DNA of 18,196 bases from DAIOGN01 sp036745245 (lineage in GTDB: Bacteria; Zixibacteria; MSB-5A5; JAUVRN01), in the NCBI GenBank assembly GCA_036745245.1, contig DAIOGN010000066.1, positions 1 to 18,196 of the forward strand, written 5' to 3'. This document shows, piece by piece, positions 7,255 to 14,456 of the stretch. The stretch's first letter is position 1, and each line of letters begins with the position of its first letter. The notes beneath the pieces are model-generated. The model was not told the origin of the DNA. It was given only the letters and a program-made list of their open reading frames with translations, and did no database searches. The translations under genes and the position numbers were made by a program.

Positions 7255-8009
7255 GGCAGATACTCGAAGATGACGCGCATGACGATGTATTGTTCACTCA
7301 TACCTCGCGGAAAGGGTGGATAGGGTGCGGCCTCGTACACGGCGCGCACGGTGGAGTTGTCGAAGACCGCCATGCCGCTGGATCTCTCCAGCGCCACCTG
7401 GCTGGCCTGACCTGTGGGATCGATCCGGAATACCACACTGCAGGTGGCGGTGTCCTGCAGCTTGGCCGGGTTCTTCCAGGTGTAGTAGATCTTGTTGGTG
7501 ATGCGGTCGGGGTAGGTGGACGGTCGACCGCCCGGGGTTCCGCCCCGGAGCCCGAGAAGGCTCCCCCCCTGCGCCCCGGACCCGGTCTGCACGCGCGACT
7601 CGTATACGCCGGTGGCTTTCGGAGCGGGATCCGCCGCTTCGTCCACCGTCCTTGAATCGGGTGCGACCGGCTCGTCGGTGGCCTTCGGCTTGGGCTTGTC
7701 CCTGGGTTTGTCTTTGGGTTTGTCCGCGGGTTTCGGCTTGGGCTTGGGTTTGTCCGCCTGTTTGGTCGGAGGCTTCTCGGGAATTTTGACGGCTTCCGTG
7801 GTGGCCGAAGGCGCAGGCTCCGGCGCGCTTGCTTCGGCCTCCTGCGCCTGGGCCAACAGCCCCGCGGGAAGCGCATCGACCGGAGTCACGTTCATCACCT
7901 GGTCAGAAGGAATCGGAGGAGGCAGACTCGCGCCGGGCGACGAGGCGAACACCAGAAACAGGAAAAGAGAGAGGTGCGCCAGGGCGGAGGCTGTGATTTC
8001 GCGCTTCAT
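7251..8009 (-). CDS. TolA/TonB-like energy-transducing protein
   Basis: 252-aa inner-membrane protein with the architecture of TolA/TonB: a short cytoplasmic N-terminus, a membrane anchor (about 9-24, LAHLSLFLFLVFA), a Pro/Ala-rich then Lys/Pro-rich periplasmic spacer (KP repeats about 79-109) and a C-terminal TonB-type domain (about 165-252), which contains YYTWKNPAKLQDTATCSVVF, ALERSSGMAVFDNSTVRAV and PYPPFP. Position between tolR and tolB argues that it does the TolA job of coupling proton-motive force to TolB-Pal. The C-terminal domain reads as the TonB_C/TolA superfamily and the spacer is much shorter than the long helical domain of E. coli TolA. ATG at 8009 lies 9 bp after the tolR stop, with GAAGGGCG as ribosome-binding site. 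Confidence 0.88.
   Translation of the reverse strand: MKREITASALAHLSLFLFLVFASSPGASLPPPIPSDQVMNVTPVDALPAGLLAQAQEAEASAPEPAPSATTEAVKIPEKPPTKQADKPKPKPKPADKPKDKPRDKPKPKATDEPVAPDSRTVDEAADPAPKATGVYESRVQTGSGAQGGSLLGLRGGTPGGRPSTYPDRITNKIYYTWKNPAKLQDTATCSVVFRIDPTGQASQVALERSSGMAVFDNSTVRAVYEAAPYPPFPRGMSEQYIVMRVIFEYLP
7683..7775 (-). repeat. Degenerate Lys-Pro coding repeat
   Basis: Imperfect short repeats rich in GGTTTGTC, GGCTTGGG and GGTTTCGG on the plus strand. They encode Lys-Pro-(Lys/Ala/Asp) units at residues 79-109 of the TolA/TonB-like protein. Such K/P spacers form extended rods that cross the periplasm. This is low-complexity coding sequence and not a mobile or CRISPR repeat. Confidence 0.85.
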
Positions 8010-8018
8010 GGGCGCCCT

Positions 8019-8465
8019 TCAGGGACGCCGGGCGTGCTGGCCCTTCTCATCGTACGGTGACGTGACCAGCCCCAGGTTTGCGAATCCGGCCTGTTTGATC
8101 CGTCCCACCACTTCGATCACGTCACCATAGGGAACATCCTTGTCGGCCCGAAGGTAGACGGCCTGGGTCCCCTTCTGCTCTCCCAGTTCCTTGAGACGCG
8201 ACTCGAAGTCGGCCGGACTAACGAAATAGTCGCGCCCGTCCACGGAGAAGAACAGTGCCCCCTGTTCGTTGACGGTGACGAGCAGTCCCTCGTTGAAATC
8301 GGAGTCCTTCGTGACCGTCTGAGGCAGCTCCACCTCGATGCCCGATTGCAATAGCGGCGCCGAGATCATGAAGATGATCAGAAGCACGAGCACCACGTCG
8401 ACCAGGTTGGCGACGTTGATCTCAGACAGGCTTCGGTACGTCGGGGGATTTTTGACCCTCCGCAC
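8019..8465 (-). CDS. tolR: TolR / ExbD family proton-channel subunit
   Basis: 148-aa biopolymer transport protein, the subunit that together with TolQ forms the proton-driven motor. A short positively charged N-terminus (RRVKNPPTYRS) precedes one membrane helix (about 18-38) carrying the conserved protonatable Asp at D23 in INVANLVDVVLVLLIIFM. A periplasmic domain follows (about 45-148), with the family's QAVYLRADKDVPYGDVIEVV element and the terminal FANLGLVTSP strand. The start is GTG at 8465, inside the 3' end of tolQ (44-bp overlap), with AAAGAGG about 6 nt upstream. No later in-frame start would keep the N-terminal segment typical of ExbD/TolR. ExbD and TolR are hard to separate by sequence; the tolB-pal context decides for TolR. 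Confidence 0.92.
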   Translation of the reverse strand: MRRVKNPPTYRSLSEINVANLVDVVLVLLIIFMISAPLLQSGIEVELPQTVTKDSDFNEGLLVTVNEQGALFFSVDGRDYFVSPADFESRLKELGEQKGTQAVYLRADKDVPYGDVIEVVGRIKQAGFANLGLVTSPYDEKGQHARRP

Positions 8466-9174
8466 GCAGTGCCTCTTTCTTTAATGCCGTCAGGAATTCC
8501 GTGATGAAAGCCGACGTGACGGCGTCGATTCGTCCCAGCCGCGCACCCGCGTAGTTGAAGCCCACCACCGCAGGGATGGCGGCCGCCAGCCCCACGATCG
8601 TGGCGATGAGCGCCTCGGCGATGCCCGGCGCCACCACGGCCAGAGACGCGGACCCGGTGAGGCCGATGTCCATGAAGGCGTCCATGACTCCCCAGATGGT
8701 GCCCAGAANNNNNNNNNNGGTGGCCACGGCGGTGTTCGCGGTGGTGGCAAGAAACGTGGTGGATTCAGCGAGGTGCAGGTGCTCCTCGCTCTGGGAGCGT
8801 TCCATAGCCGACATGATGGTCTCGAGTTCGTCGGTCACCAGGTCGGTGCCGCGACGCACGGAGCTGGACAGCCGCAGCATCCGCAGGTCCTCGTACTCAC
8901 GCGCGCCCGCTTCGAACACGCGTGCCAGCGTGCTCTGCTTCTGGGCCACCAGTTCGTTGTACACTTCCGAGATGCGGGCGCGGCGACGGAAGATCTCGAG
9001 GAACTTCCGATTGGCGGCTTCCACGCGGCGAAACTGGCGCCAGCGCGACACCATGACGGCCCACGACACCACGGACATCGTGGCGAGCAGGCCGAGAATC
9101 AGCGCGCCAAACGCTGTAGATTGTGTAATGAGGTCCCAGATCCGGCTCTGGGCCAGTGGTATGACCGTATTCAG
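8422..9174 (-). CDS. tolQ: TolQ / ExbB family proton-channel subunit, CTG start, interrupted by assembly gap
   Basis: Inner-membrane motor subunit with three membrane helices: about 20-42, 150-170 (across the gap) and 187-208. Key stretches are LGTIWGVMDAF after the gap and VVAPGIAEALIATIVGLAAAIPAVVGFN, which are diagnostic of TolQ/ExbB. The first in-frame ATG (9078) would delete half of helix 1. Reading upstream, the frame gives NTVIPLAQSRIWDLITQST, which matches normal TolQ N-termini, and the only usable codon in front is CTG at 9174, preceded by a perfect AAGGAGG (9181-9187) at 6-nt spacing. I therefore call a 250-codon gene starting at CTG. Ten Ns at 8709-8718 fall in residues 153-156; the adjacent residues Val-Ala-Thr also fit the family poorly, so the true sequence there is uncertain. 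Confidence 0.92.
   Translation of the reverse strand: MNTVIPLAQSRIWDLITQSTAFGALILGLLATMSVVSWAVMVSRWRQFRRVEAANRKFLEIFRRRARISEVYNELVAQKQSTLARVFEAGAREYEDLRMLRLSSSVRRGTDLVTDELETIMSAMERSQSEEHLHLAESTTFLATTANTAVATXXXXLGTIWGVMDAFMDIGLTGSASLAVVAPGIAEALIATIVGLAAAIPAVVGFNYAGARLGRIDAVTSAFITEFLTALKKEALRAEGQKSPDVPKPV
8709..8718. other. Assembly gap (10 N) within tolQ
   Basis: Ten undetermined bases. They keep the tolQ frame open, but ten is a common placeholder length and the bases fall in the most conserved loop/helix of the gene. The protein flanking the gap should read like NTAPF-x-GLLGT, yet the assembly has Val-Ala-Thr (8719-8727) after NTA. Length and flanking bases should not be trusted. Confidence 0.98.
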
Positions 9175-9347
9175 GTGTCCCCTCCTTCAACCTGGTCAGT
9201 GACGCAATCTCCGGGCTGCCCCAAGTCGATGCAAGCAAAATCGACCAGCCGGTTGTACACCGGGGGAGTGGGCGGGTTCCGCAGGTGCGCACTCTTCTGT
9301 GCAGTCGGCTCCCGGGTGCAGACCCGTGCGCTTGACTCGCCCCACAT
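9171..9347 (-). CDS. Possible 58-aa small ORF upstream of tolQ
   Basis: An open frame from ATG at 9347 (starts MWGESSARV) to TGA at 9173-9171, whose stop overlaps the tolQ CTG start by four bases (CTGA). About three quarters of its third codon positions are G or C, somewhat below what the neighbouring genes appear to show, so coding is possible but not shown. A purine run AGAGGGG sits only one base before the ATG, too close to be an ideal ribosome-binding site. I recognise no domain, signal peptide or membrane helix. It could be a leader peptide coupling translation into tolQ, or chance in a GC-rich region. The sequence also has to hold the divergent promoters, which argues against. Confidence 0.22.
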   Translation of the reverse strand: MWGESSARVCTREPTAQKSAHLRNPPTPPVYNRLVDFACIDLGQPGDCVTDQVEGGDT

Positions 9348-9371
9348 GCCCCTCTAAGTTGCGTACATTCT
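9175..9371. promoter_or_regulatory. Divergent intergenic region between tolQ and ligA
   Basis: 197 bp separating the two divergent operons, so promoters for both should be here. On the plus strand TTGACT (9332-9337) and TAAGTT (9355-9360) are 17 bp apart and would start a transcript a few bases before the ligA ATG at 9372. On the minus strand TAGAAT (9372-9367) is a five-of-six match to a -10 box, but I see no good -35 box. Both are weak visual calls. The only other things seen are the tolQ Shine-Dalgarno and the small ORF at 9171-9347. Confidence 0.3.
9181..9187 (-). promoter_or_regulatory. Strong Shine-Dalgarno for tolQ
   Basis: Minus-strand AAGGAGG, the best ribosome-binding site in the window, placed 6 nt before CTG at 9174 and over 100 nt before the first in-frame ATG. 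It decides the start of tolQ. Confidence 0.8.
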
Positions 9372-11378
9372 ATGACTTCAGGCGACCGAAAGCGACTCGC
9401 TCAACTGCGAGAAGAGATCGCCCGGGCGGACCGCGAGTACTACCTGAAGGATCGCCCCTCCCTCACGGATGCCGAGTACGACATACTCATGGATGAGCTT
9501 CTGGAACTCGAGAAGCGGCACCCTGAGTGGGTCACTCCCGACTCGCCCTCGCAGCGTGTGGGGGCTCCACTGGACGACACCTTCTCGCCGGTCCGGCACC
9601 TCGAACCTCTCCTCAGCCTTTCGAAGTGCACGACGCGCGAGGAGTTTGAGGCCTTCGAATTACGCATCCGGCGGCAGCTCGGCGGTCACGCGGATCCTAT
9701 CGAGTACTCGTGCGAACCGAAGTTCGACGGGCTCGCCGTGGAACTGACCTATGAGAAGGGGCTACTGCACACAGGTTCGACACGCGGCGACGGAGACGAG
9801 GGTGAGAACGTCTCCGCGAACCTGCGAACCATCCGCTCCATCCCGCTCTCCCTGTCGGAGAGGCCGCCAGACCTGGTGGACGTGCGTGGAGAAGTGGTGC
9901 TGGGCAAAGGCGACTTCGAGCGGCTCAACCTGGATCGCGAACAGGAAGAACTCGAGCCGTTCGCGAATCCGCGCAACGCCGCGGCCGGATCCGTCCGCCA
10001 GCTGGATCCGCGCGTCACGGCTTCGCGCCCGCTTCAGTTCTTCGCCTACGGCGTGGGTCGCCTGAACGAACGGGCGCCCGCGACCCAGAGCGCCCGCCTG
10101 GACCTGCTGTCGCGCTGGGGCTTTCAGGTACACGCTTCCACCTGCGTCTGCCGCGACGCGGAGGGAGTCGAACAGTTCTACGAGCGCATGCTCTCTCTTC
10201 GGGCCGAGTCCGATTTCGAGATGGACGGGATCGTAGTCAAGGTGAACTCGATGGACCTTCAGCAGGAACTCGGCGTGCTGTCGCGCGCTCCGCGCTGGGC
10301 GATCGCCTGGAAATTTCCGCCGCTCGAGATGACCACCGTCCTCGAACACATCGAAGTGCAGGTGGGCCGCACGGGCGTGCTCACCCCGGTGGCCCACCTG
10401 ACGCCGGTGCGCCTGGGCGGCGTGGAGGTGAAGCGCGCCACGTTGCACAACGCCTCCGAGCTGGAGCGCAAGGACATCCGCGTGGGCGACACGGTCGTGG
10501 TGCGCCGGGCGGGCGACGTCATTCCAGAAGTGGTGAAGTCCTTGCCCGAAAGGCGCAGTGGGCAGGAACGGCCGTTCGAATGGCCGACCGCCTGCCCCGC
10601 CTGCGGCACAGGCGTGGTGCGCGAAGAGTCGGCCGTGGCCCTGCGCTGTCCCAATCCCGCCTGCCCGGCGCAACGCCAGGAGAGGCTCCGCCACTTCACC
10701 AGTCGCGCCGGCATGGATGTGGAGGGGCTCGGCGAAAAGCTTCTGGCCGAACTGGTGGCAAGGAATCGCCTGGAGGATCCGGCGGACCTGTTCTTCCTGT
10801 CGAAGGAGGATCTCCTCGAACTCCCCCTGGTGGGCGAAAAACGCGCCCTCAATCTGCTGTCGGCACTCGAGAAGGCGCGAGCCCGCCCGCTTCATCAACT
10901 GCTCTCGGCCCTGGGCATTCCCAACGTGGGAACTCACACGGCGCGCGTGCTGGCGCGACATTTCGGTTCGCTCGATCGCCTTTCTGCGGCCACCGTGACC
11001 GACCTTCAGGAGATCCGGGACGTGGGTCCGGTGGTGGCACAGAGCGTCGCCGACTTCTTCGCCAGCCCGCCGACGCGAACACTCCTCGACAAGTTCCGGA
11101 AAGCCGATGTGCTCACGCATGTGGAGGCGGAGGCCCCCCGCACCGGTTCCCTGTCGGGCCTGGTGTTCGTGCTCACGGGAACGCTGGACGGGCTGTCGCG
11201 GCCCGAGGCGACGGCCAGAATTGAACAGGCGGGCGGCCGCGTGACCTCGTCGGTCACCGGCAAGACCGACTTTGTCGTCGCAGGCGTTGATGCCGGCACC
11301 AAGCTGGACAAAGCCCGTTCGCTGGGCGTAAGAGTGCTCTCGCAGGCTGAATGGGAGGAGATGCTGCGCCATGGCTGA
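9372..11378 (+). CDS. ligA: NAD-dependent DNA ligase LigA
   Basis: Seals nicks between Okazaki fragments and in repair, using NAD. 668 aa, the usual length. Domains in order: Ia (about 5-65, with the YYLKDRPSLTDAEYD motif that binds NMN), adenylation domain with catalytic K117 in EPKFDG, motif IV around DFEMDGIVVK (281-290) and motif V around AIAWKFP (310-316), OB fold (about 320-400), a four-Cys zinc finger (C408, C411, C426, C431), helix-hairpin-helix repeats (about 445-580) and a BRCT domain (591-668, LSGLVFVLTGTL). All catalytic residues appear intact. ATG at 9372 has no clear Shine-Dalgarno. If the suggested promoter is right, the transcript would be almost leaderless. It overlaps the following permease gene by 8 bp. 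Confidence 0.98.
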   Translation: MTSGDRKRLAQLREEIARADREYYLKDRPSLTDAEYDILMDELLELEKRHPEWVTPDSPSQRVGAPLDDTFSPVRHLEPLLSLSKCTTREEFEAFELRIRRQLGGHADPIEYSCEPKFDGLAVELTYEKGLLHTGSTRGDGDEGENVSANLRTIRSIPLSLSERPPDLVDVRGEVVLGKGDFERLNLDREQEELEPFANPRNAAAGSVRQLDPRVTASRPLQFFAYGVGRLNERAPATQSARLDLLSRWGFQVHASTCVCRDAEGVEQFYERMLSLRAESDFEMDGIVVKVNSMDLQQELGVLSRAPRWAIAWKFPPLEMTTVLEHIEVQVGRTGVLTPVAHLTPVRLGGVEVKRATLHNASELERKDIRVGDTVVVRRAGDVIPEVVKSLPERRSGQERPFEWPTACPACGTGVVREESAVALRCPNPACPAQRQERLRHFTSRAGMDVEGLGEKLLAELVARNRLEDPADLFFLSKEDLLELPLVGEKRALNLLSALEKARARPLHQLLSALGIPNVGTHTARVLARHFGSLDRLSAATVTDLQEIRDVGPVVAQSVADFFASPPTRTLLDKFRKADVLTHVEAEAPRTGSLSGLVFVLTGTLDGLSRPEATARIEQAGGRVTSSVTGKTDFVVAGVDAGTKLDKARSLGVRVLSQAEWEEMLRHG

Positions 11379-12558
11379 TCACCACGAAGGTCAATCGTCA
11401 CCCCACACTCCCGACCCATCACGACGGCAGGGTCGCGGACGCAGACGGAGAACGCGCCCTCCCAGAGCCGGTGGGCCGTCACACGGTCAGGGACACACCC
11501 CTGTGGATGTTCCCGGCGACCATCATCTCTCGCTCACCGCCATCGCCACTCCCTTTCTCGCAGTGATGGCGGCGGCCGCGTTCTGCTACTTTGCGCGGCC
11601 CATCATGGTGCCCCTGGTCACGGCTTTGACGTTGGCTTACATCCTCTCGCCCATCGTGTCGTTCCTCTCGAGGAAACTGCCGCGCACGATTGCCGTTCTC
11701 CTGGTGGTCGGACTGGCGGCGGCGATCCTGGGTGGTGTAGGCGTCCTGATCGTCCAGCAGGGAGGCAAACTCGTAAGAGAGGCCCCTGTCTATCTTCAGG
11801 AGTTGAAAGCCCGGCTGGGCGAGCCCGAAGGCTGGCCGCAACTCTTCCCCCAGCCGCTGTCCGGAATGATCTCGGATGCCCTGCCTGAACTGAAGGAACA
11901 GGTGGGGTCGGTGAACGTTCCCGCCATGACGGGCTGGCTCTTCGCCGGCCTCGGCTCCGTGCTGGGGTTTCTCGGGTGGGCGTCCCTCGTGGCACTTCTG
12001 GCCGTCTTCATCCTGCTCGACATGCCGCGCATGCAACAACAGCTCATGCGGCTCATGGGACCCCGTCACGAGTCGGCCATGCAAGCGGCGCTGGACGACA
12101 TCAACGTGCAGCTGCGCACGTTTCTCACGATCAAGATCGGCATCTCGGCGGTCCTCGGCGTCGTGGCCACGATCGGCATGGTGCTCATGGGAGTCCCCTA
12201 CGCATGGGTGTGGGGGCCCCTGACGGGCGTGATGAACATTGTGCCTTACGTGGGCGGACTGCTCAGTTCCATTCCGCCGGTGTTGATGATGGCGATCCAG
12301 CGCGAGTCGCTGGGCCCCGCGCTCTGGGTGGCGGTGTTTCTCGTGGTGCTGCAGCAGATCGAAGGCAACATCGTGACGCCAAAACTCATGGGCGACAAAA
12401 TCCAGCTCAACGTGGTGTCGGTGCTCGTGTCGTCTCTGGTGTGGGGATGGCTCTGGGGAGCTCTGGGCATCCTCCTCGCCATTCCCATCACCGCCGCGAT
12501 CAAGGTGGTGTGCGATCGCATCGAGCCCCTGCGTCCCATCGCGGTACTTCTGGGCTGA
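11371..12558 (+). CDS. AI-2E family transporter (PerM/YdiK/TqsA-type permease)
   Basis: Polytopic inner-membrane protein of the AI-2E transporter family (Pfam PF01594). Members include TqsA (AI-2 export) and Na+/H+ or other exporters, so the substrate is open. With ATG at 11371 it is 395 aa. Helices run at about 56-74, 78-98 and 106-128, then an extramembrane domain (about 130-190) and a C-terminal helix bundle holding the family signatures YVGGLLSSIPPVLMM, QQIEGNIVTPKLMG and WGALGILLAIPITAAIKV. The start overlaps the ligA stop (ATGGCTGA) and follows GGAGGAG by 10 nt. The first 50 residues are hydrophilic, with an arginine cluster (GRGRRRRTRPPR), unlike compact family members; GTG within this tail (residue 46) is an alternative start. 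Confidence 0.9.
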   Translation: MADHHEGQSSPHTPDPSRRQGRGRRRRTRPPRAGGPSHGQGHTPVDVPGDHHLSLTAIATPFLAVMAAAAFCYFARPIMVPLVTALTLAYILSPIVSFLSRKLPRTIAVLLVVGLAAAILGGVGVLIVQQGGKLVREAPVYLQELKARLGEPEGWPQLFPQPLSGMISDALPELKEQVGSVNVPAMTGWLFAGLGSVLGFLGWASLVALLAVFILLDMPRMQQQLMRLMGPRHESAMQAALDDINVQLRTFLTIKIGISAVLGVVATIGMVLMGVPYAWVWGPLTGVMNIVPYVGGLLSSIPPVLMMAIQRESLGPALWVAVFLVVLQQIEGNIVTPKLMGDKIQLNVVSVLVSSLVWGWLWGALGILLAIPITAAIKVVCDRIEPLRPIAVLLG

Positions 12559-12560
12559 CC

Positions 12561-13508
12561 GTGACTGCGCACAAGCCGGGCGAGGCGCACCACTTCTTCG
12601 AGTTGCCACCCTGGCTCTGGGAGGCTCCGCACACGGCGGCCCAGACCTTTCTCGTGGTGCGTGAGGCCGTGCGACGCGTGCTCTTCGAGGAAGCGCTCTC
12701 CATGCACGCCGCGGCGATCGCCTTTTTCGGTCTGCTTTCGTTCGGGCCCGTCATCCTGGTGATCCTCTCTTTTGCGGGATTCTTCTACTCCGCCGACACC
12801 GATCTGGCCGGCGAGCTGCAGCGCCAGCTGGCGCTCGTGTTTCCCTCGGCGCGTCCGGACCTGCTCGACTCCGTGATGGACGCCGGAGCGCGTTCGCGCG
12901 TGTACGGCCTGGTGGGCCTGGTCATGCTCATGTGGAGCGGCAGCCGGATTTTCGCCTCGCTCGACACGTCGCTCAACATCATCTGGCGCGTCAAGAAGAC
13001 GCGGCCCTACTGGCAGCAGCGACTCCTCTCCGTGGGGCTCGTGCCGCTGGTCCTGGTGCTGTTTCTGGGGCTCACGTCGGTGACATCGCTCCAGCAGCTG
13101 CTGAAGAGCGTCGTGGCCGAATCCGGTCGCGTTCCGGCCACTCTGCCCCTCATGTCCGACTTCGTGCGGCACGTCGTGCCGCCTCTGTTCTCGTGGCTGG
13201 TGCTCTTCGCCTTCTACTGGCTTCTGCCGGCCCGGAAGGTGATGGTGCGCTCGGCTCTCATCGGAGCGGGTGTGGCCACGGCGCTCTGGCAGGTGGCGCG
13301 CTTCGGCTTCGATTTCTATCTGCGGAACTTCGCCGGCATGGACGCCGTGTACGGCGCCGCCGCCGGCCTGGTGATCTTCATCCTCTGGATCTACTACTCC
13401 GCGTTCACGCTTCTGGTGGGGGCCGTGGTGGGAGCGTCCGACCTGGATCGGCGGATCACACAGAAGGCGCGCAGAACCGTGAAGAAGGGATCGGGCTCCT
13501 CGCGCTGA
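12561..13508 (+). CDS. YihY/virulence factor BrkB family membrane protein
   Basis: Polytopic inner-membrane protein of the YihY/BrkB family (Pfam PF03631, formerly mislabelled ribonuclease BN). From GTG at 12561 it has 315 aa, normal for the family. Signatures are ALSMHAAAIAFFGLLSFGPV in helix 1, LVGLVMLMWSGSRIFASLDTSLNIIW, WLLPARKVMVRSALIGAGVATALWQ and AAAGLVIFILWIYYSAFTLLVGA; about six helices are expected. The open frame continues upstream to 11976, but that part is the +2 shadow of the permease gene. GTG lies 2 bp after the permease stop, so the two genes are probably co-translated. Biochemical function of the family is poorly known. The lysine/arginine-rich C-terminus faces the cytoplasm. 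Confidence 0.9.
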   Translation: MTAHKPGEAHHFFELPPWLWEAPHTAAQTFLVVREAVRRVLFEEALSMHAAAIAFFGLLSFGPVILVILSFAGFFYSADTDLAGELQRQLALVFPSARPDLLDSVMDAGARSRVYGLVGLVMLMWSGSRIFASLDTSLNIIWRVKKTRPYWQQRLLSVGLVPLVLVLFLGLTSVTSLQQLLKSVVAESGRVPATLPLMSDFVRHVVPPLFSWLVLFAFYWLLPARKVMVRSALIGAGVATALWQVARFGFDFYLRNFAGMDAVYGAAAGLVIFILWIYYSAFTLLVGAVVGASDLDRRITQKARRTVKKGSGSSR

Positions 13509-13526
13509 GTCGGGCCCGAGGAGAAG

Positions 13527-14456
13527 TCAACTTCCCGAGGCGGAGGCGGACTTTTTGTGGCGGCTGGGTGTGAAATGCAGTGCGAAGCGGTGCACGGTTC
13601 CCAGGCCCGCGGAACGCGGCACGATGGCGTAGTCGAACCCGAGTCCGCGCCAGGTGAGCCCCGTTCCACCCGACAGCAACTGCTCGTCCTGTCCCGCAAC
13701 ACCACCGGCTCGAAGCGCAAGGAAGTCCACGGGCCGCCACTCCACACCCGAGGCGACGCGCACGCTCCGTTCACGCACCGACCACACGTCGCCGTACACG
13801 GAGAGCTGCGTGCGCGGCTGCCAGGCCAGTCCGGCGCGCATGGTCAGGGGCAGGGGTGCGCTGGCTCCCTGGCCCCAGTCGAGCGCAGGACCGAGATTGT
13901 TCATGCAGGCGGCCAGCGTGAGTGTACGTGCGGCCTGCCATGACAGGCCCACGTCGAACGCCGGCGCCGAAGCTTCGTACACATAGACTTTCTGTGACAG
14001 CCAGCGCGCGGTGGCGCCCAGCGACACCTGTGACGTGGCTCGGTACCCTGCCGATAGCCCCACTCCGAAGTCGCGCGCTTCGAAGTGATCGAGAGGTGTG
14101 GAATAGGCCACGGGCACGCCGGCCGAAAGCGGCCTCAGCGGGATGTCACCCGTGGTGACCAGCTGAGTCGACAGGCCGAACGTCAGGCGGTCACCGCCCA
14201 GCACCGCGCCGAGTTGCTCGAGCCGTGTGTCCTGGAACCATTCGGTGTGCGTCGCTCCCACCTGGCCAGCTTTCCCCGACAGGATCGCGGGATTGGCCCA
14301 CAGGGCCAGCAAGGCGTCGGGATAGGCGGACGCTACGCCCCCGAGGGCCGAACTCGTGGGCCAGAGGTCGAACTCGCGTGAAACCAGTGCGTTGGTGCCC
14401 GCCGCCGTGGCTTCGGTGGCGGTGAACACGACGACGGCGGCCAGAAGGCGTTTCAG
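13527..14456 (-). CDS. PorV/UPF0164-like outer-membrane barrel protein, short paralogue, CTG start
   Basis: 309-codon frame from CTG at 14456, which overlaps the TGA of the upstream barrel gene by four bases (CTGA). The reading frame is open to 14630, but those 58 residues are the frame-shifted 3' end of the upstream gene. Starting at CTG gives a clean Sec signal peptide (KRLLAAVVVFTATEATA), and GGGGTGA lies just upstream as ribosome-binding site. The mature part has a SALGGVASAYPDALLALWANPAIL segment (37-59), a diverged version of the PorV/UPF0164 motif in which a LGMG-AFVSVADD stretch leads to NPAG. Alternating amphipathic strands then fill the rest, consistent with an outer-membrane beta-barrel. 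It ends with FALHFTP plus a short basic tail. Function is unknown; it is probably a companion of the next upstream barrel. Confidence 0.72.
   Translation of the reverse strand: MKRLLAAVVVFTATEATAAGTNALVSREFDLWPTSSALGGVASAYPDALLALWANPAILSGKAGQVGATHTEWFQDTRLEQLGAVLGGDRLTFGLSTQLVTTGDIPLRPLSAGVPVAYSTPLDHFEARDFGVGLSAGYRATSQVSLGATARWLSQKVYVYEASAPAFDVGLSWQAARTLTLAACMNNLGPALDWGQGASAPLPLTMRAGLAWQPRTQLSVYGDVWSVRERSVRVASGVEWRPVDFLALRAGGVAGQDEQLLSGGTGLTWRGLGFDYAIVPRSAGLGTVHRFALHFTPSRHKKSASASGS

Noticed and set aside
7683..7775. Short repeats that might suggest a CRISPR or microsatellite
   Set aside because: Units are imperfect, have no unique spacers and encode the Lys-Pro rod of the TolA-like protein.
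9762..11372. 536-codon open frame antisense to ligA
   Set aside because: It mirrors the ligA frame in GC-rich DNA, has a His/Arg-rich low-complexity translation and no domain; ligA itself is unambiguous.
11976..12560. N-terminal extension of the YihY/BrkB frame
   Set aside because: It is the shifted frame of the AI-2E permease; the translation is Arg/His-rich and the family starts near GTG 12561.
13509..13529. Palindrome TCGGGCCCGA and nearby GAAGT/ACTTC at the convergent gene ends
   Set aside because: The arms are short or lack a loop, and there is no T-run in either direction, so I do not call a bidirectional terminator.
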